Source: Limibacter armeniacum (GTDB taxonomy: Bacteria; Bacteroidota; Bacteroidia; Cytophagales; Flammeovirgaceae). Taken from it: a DNA stretch of 64,000 nt. Under the pieces are notes generated by a model. The model saw only the letters and a list, made by a program, of their open reading frames with translations. It was not told the DNA's origin and made no database searches. Position numbers and translations under genes: made by a program. The stretch spans positions 744,001 to 808,000 of the forward strand of contig NZ_JBAJNO010000008.1 of assembly GCF_036880985.1 (NCBI RefSeq), in the 5' to 3' direction. Of this stretch, positions 61,358-64,000 are shown piece after piece (position 1 is the stretch's first letter; each line of letters begins with the position of its first letter).

Positions 61358-61451
61358 CCGGGATTCTCAAGAATTCACGATTTGTTAACGTGCTACATTC
61401 ATGTCTTTGAACATGGCATTTATGATAAAATAGAGTCTAATCAGATAAAAA

Positions 61452-62741
61452 ATGGAAATTATAAGAGGGATTGTCGGGCTGGTGATCTTTGTCGCTATTG
61501 CCTTTGCATTTTCAAGTAACAAGAAAGCTGTTGACTGGCGTTTGGTAGGAACGGGAATTACCTTACAGATACTGTTCGGTTTACTGGTAACAAAAGTTGA
61601 AGCTGTAGAAAATGCATTCAATTGGATCAGTCAAGGCTTCGTGACATTCTTGGGTTTTTCCCGTAATGGAGCAGAGTTTATTTTTGGAAGTCTGGTTACT
61701 GATATGGATTCGTTCGGCTTCATTTTCGCCTTTCAGGTTTTGCCTACCATTATATTTTTTGCAGCAGTAAGTTCAGGATTGTACTATTTGGGTGTTCTTC
61801 AGAAAATCGTTTATGTAATTGCATTTGTGATGTCAAAAACGATGCGCCTTTCTGGTGCTGAAAGCCTTTCTGCAGCTGGTAATATTTTCTTGGGACAAAC
61901 TGAGGCACCACTATTGGTGAAACCTTTTATCGAACGTATGACCAAATCGGAGATCATGTGTCTGATGACGGGTGGTATGGCAACAATGGCAGGAGGTGTT
62001 TTGGCTGGGTACGTAACTTTTTTAGGAGGATCTGACCCTGCTGAGCAAGCCAAATTTGCCGCTTACCTTTTGAGCGCTTCCATTATGAATGCACCAGCAG
62101 CCATTGTGATGTCCAAAATACTGTTGCCGGAAGCGGAGCCTGAGAAGATTGATACTGAGCTGAAAGTGAATAATGAAAAACTGGGAGCAAACTTGATTGA
62201 TGCCATTGCCAATGGTACCTCAGATGGACTTAGCTTGGCGTTGAATGTAGGTGCTATGCTACTTTCTTTTATTGCCATTATCTATGCCATTAACGGAGCG
62301 CTAGGGGCATTGGGTGAGATCAGAGACATCAATGAGGCAATCGCATCTTCTTCAGGAGGGCAGTTTGATGGGTTGTCGCTTCAGTATATCCTTGGCCAGA
62401 TATTTAGAGTGTTTGCTGCTTTGATGGGAATTGATTGGTCAGAATCCCTGATTGTAGGAAGTTTGCTAGGACAGAAAACAGTGATCAATGAGTTTATTGC
62501 TTACAGTAACCTAGCAGAACTTAAGGCAAATAATTTGTTGAGTGTGAAGGCGATTGTCGTTTCTACTTATGCACTGTGTGGATTCTCAAACTTTAGTTCA
62601 ATTGCTATCCAAATTGGTGGTATTGGTGGTTTGGCGCCAAGCAGACAGTCAGACCTTTCAAAATTGGGATTAAAAGCGTTGTTAGGTGCGACAATTGCTT
62701 GTATGATGACTGGTACAATTGCTGGAATGATTGTCGGCTGA
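61452..62741 (+). CDS. nupC: NupC-type concentrative nucleoside transporter
   Basis: This 429-residue protein has about ten membrane helices. Family blocks in order: IRGIVGLVIFVAIAFAFS, AVDWRLVGTGITLQILFG, VLPTIIFFAAVSSGLYYLG, SGAESLSAAGNIFLGQTEAP (nucleoside-binding hairpin), ICLMTGGMATMAGGVL-like sequence (IMCLMTGGMATMAGG), SIMNAPAAIVMSKI and CGFSNFSSIAIQIGGIG. CNT carriers import nucleosides with sodium or protons. GQTEAP and the serine/asparagine pairs that contact the ribose are present. Specificity for particular nucleosides cannot be read. It is divergent from the PPK fusion gene and is followed by a terminator. Confidence 0.93.
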   Translation: MEIIRGIVGLVIFVAIAFAFSSNKKAVDWRLVGTGITLQILFGLLVTKVEAVENAFNWISQGFVTFLGFSRNGAEFIFGSLVTDMDSFGFIFAFQVLPTIIFFAAVSSGLYYLGVLQKIVYVIAFVMSKTMRLSGAESLSAAGNIFLGQTEAPLLVKPFIERMTKSEIMCLMTGGMATMAGGVLAGYVTFLGGSDPAEQAKFAAYLLSASIMNAPAAIVMSKILLPEAEPEKIDTELKVNNEKLGANLIDAIANGTSDGLSLALNVGAMLLSFIAIIYAINGALGALGEIRDINEAIASSSGGQFDGLSLQYILGQIFRVFAALMGIDWSESLIVGSLLGQKTVINEFIAYSNLAELKANNLLSVKAIVVSTYALCGFSNFSSIAIQIGGIGGLAPSRQSDLSKLGLKALLGATIACMMTGTIAGMIVG

Positions 62742-62764
62742 TAATTTAGCTCAAGAATATGAAC

Positions 62765-62803
62765 AAAAGCAGGCTTATTGATACTATAAGTCTGCTTTTT
62801 TGC
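62765..62803 (+). terminator. Terminator of the nucleoside transporter gene
   Basis: An AAAAGCAGGCTTAT/ATAAGTCTGCTTTT stem with a wobble pair is followed by a T-run. It lies 23 bases after the stop. Confidence 0.88.
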
Positions 62804-63028
62804 ATTATATAAAGAATAGAGGTTGAATGTGATTTATTCAACAATTACTAATAATAAAACTGTTCTAAGTTGACAGTAAGAGGAAGCATGAGATAGATTG
62901 ATATTTTAGATCGATTTCATATAGTCTTCCTGCTTTTAATACTTATATTAAAGTAGGGCATATCCTACAACACAATAACCAAATAATAATCCTGCAAACT
63001 GCTGAAACCAGAGAAAACTGATTTACTG

Positions 63029-63982
63029 ATGAGAAAAATCTTGATTACAGGAGGGGCTGGTTTTGTACCTAGTTCCCTTGCTGAGCGATTGCTCGACGAC
63101 CCAGAAAACTTTGTGGTATTGGTGGATAACCTGTTGACAGGACACCTTTACAATGTACCTGATCACCCAAACTGTAAGTTTATCAAAGGAGATGCTAACC
63201 GCTATGAGGAGATAGCGGCAATTATGACAGCATATCGCTTTGATTATGTATTTCACTATGCGGCAGTTGTGGGGGTTAAGCGTACGTTGGCAAACCCTGT
63301 GATGGTATTGGATGATATCAACGGTATTAACCATGTACTTTCACTGTCTAAGAATACAGGTGTGAAGCAAGTATTCTTCTCTTCTTCGTCGGAAGTATAT
63401 GGAGAGCCAGTACACTTGCCGCAACATGAAGAAACAACACCTTTGAACTCCCGACTGCCTTATGCAGTGGTGAAGAATGTAGGTGAATCGTTCTGTCGCT
63501 CATTCAAACAGGAGTACGGATTGGATTATACGATCTTCCGTTTCTTCAATACTTATGGACCAAAGCAGAGTACTGACTTCGTTATGTCCAAATTCATTGA
63601 TTCGGCACTGAAAGGAGAACCATTGACGATCTATGGTGATGGATCCCAGACCAGAACGTTCTGTTATATTGATGACAATATTGAAGTAGCTTTGAAACTG
63701 TTGGAAACCAATAGTGGACAAGATCAGGTAATCAACGTAGGTAATGATATACCAACAACGATATTGGAGTTGGCAGAGTTGATCAAGGATATGACAGAGA
63801 GCGACTCTCCAATCATTCATCTACCTCCATTGAAAGAAGGTGATATGACCCGTAGACAACCTGATATCGCACAGATGAAAGGGATTATAGGGAAAGATTT
63901 GGTGAAACTGGAAGTCGGAATGGAACAGGTAATTTCAGCAAGAAGAAAGATGCTGAAAGCCGGTGGAGTAATTATGGCGTAA
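63029..63982 (+). CDS. NAD-dependent sugar-nucleotide epimerase/dehydratase (extended SDR)
   Basis: This 317-residue extended short-chain dehydrogenase has the NAD motif TGGAGFVPSS at 7-16, where the usual third Gly of GxxGxxG is Pro. The catalytic pair is in RLPYAVVKNVGE (Tyr, Lys), with the Ser in FFSSSSEVYGEP. RFFNTYGPKQ and GSQTRTFCYIDDNIE are typical of UDP-glucuronate decarboxylase and GalE-like enzymes. The substrate is probably a UDP- or dTDP-sugar for surface polysaccharide, but the exact reaction is open. It is the last complete gene of the window; 18 bases follow. Further sugar genes may lie beyond the edge. Confidence 0.88.
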   Translation: MRKILITGGAGFVPSSLAERLLDDPENFVVLVDNLLTGHLYNVPDHPNCKFIKGDANRYEEIAAIMTAYRFDYVFHYAAVVGVKRTLANPVMVLDDINGINHVLSLSKNTGVKQVFFSSSSEVYGEPVHLPQHEETTPLNSRLPYAVVKNVGESFCRSFKQEYGLDYTIFRFFNTYGPKQSTDFVMSKFIDSALKGEPLTIYGDGSQTRTFCYIDDNIEVALKLLETNSGQDQVINVGNDIPTTILELAELIKDMTESDSPIIHLPPLKEGDMTRRQPDIAQMKGIIGKDLVKLEVGMEQVISARRKMLKAGGVIMA

Positions 63983-64000
63983 GTTTTATCATTATAAACA

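Noticed and set aside
61265-61519. An 84-codon plus-strand frame before the nucleoside transporter
   Set aside because: It overlaps the true start of the transporter and spans its putative promoter; no family features.
1-64000. CRISPR arrays, tRNA and rRNA genes, prophage
   Set aside because: Reading both strands gave no regularly spaced repeats, no tRNA-like cloverleaf with TTCGA arm, no rRNA segments and no phage structural genes.

Overview
The window is a piece of a chromosome from the phylum Bacteroidota, most likely a marine member of the Cytophagales (Flammeovirga-like). The signs are GldA, an N-succinylornithine-type arginine pathway, a Bacteroides-type second EF-G, many TPR and LysM proteins, promoters of the TTTG-N19-TAnnTTTG type, and few clear Shine-Dalgarno sites. 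No tRNA, rRNA, CRISPR array or intact insertion sequence was seen. Genes sit on both strands, and convergent pairs are often separated by strong hairpin terminators.

Positions 1-8106 (minus strand) hold the most unusual locus. It encodes a PIN/NYN-like protein with a cold-shock-like fold and a coiled coil, an SrfB-type actin/Hsp70-like ATPase, an unrecognised coiled-coil protein, and an SrfC-like protein with dynamin-type GTPase motifs that runs off the left edge. GTAG-tagged REP hairpins sit in two of its intergenic gaps. It looks like a Bacteroidota version of the Salmonella SrfABC module with a nuclease-like subunit added.

Positions 8455-33933 are mixed housekeeping and envelope genes: an M19 dipeptidase, a transglutaminase-like protein, a double thioredoxin, an EF-G2 homologue, a TPR-SpoIIE phosphatase facing a propeller/Y_Y_Y sensor without an output domain, a Sel1 protein, a TPR lipoprotein, RarD, a beta-CASP metallo-hydrolase, a DUF2520 protein, a LysM protein, an O-methyltransferase, a thioesterase and small unknowns.

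Positions 34097-44996 hold aconitase, gldA, fabH, pyrF, an alkyltransferase-like protein, a DUF6089-like barrel, an HNH protein, an alpha/beta hydrolase, trmN and a histidine kinase.

Positions 45299-52636 form an arginine operon read leftward: a GNAT enzyme (probable N-acylglutamate synthase), argG, argC, argF', argB, argE and argH. A residue in ArgF' points to succinylated intermediates. argD is absent. A roughly 360-base leader with a G+C-rich structured segment precedes the operon.

Positions 53288-64000 hold a TPR protein, recX, a GH5-like glycosidase, a polyphosphate kinase, a NupC-type transporter and a sugar-nucleotide epimerase. The kinase carries an N-terminal IS481-type transposase domain whose three catalytic acids are all replaced. 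This apparent domesticated fusion is the second major novelty of the window.
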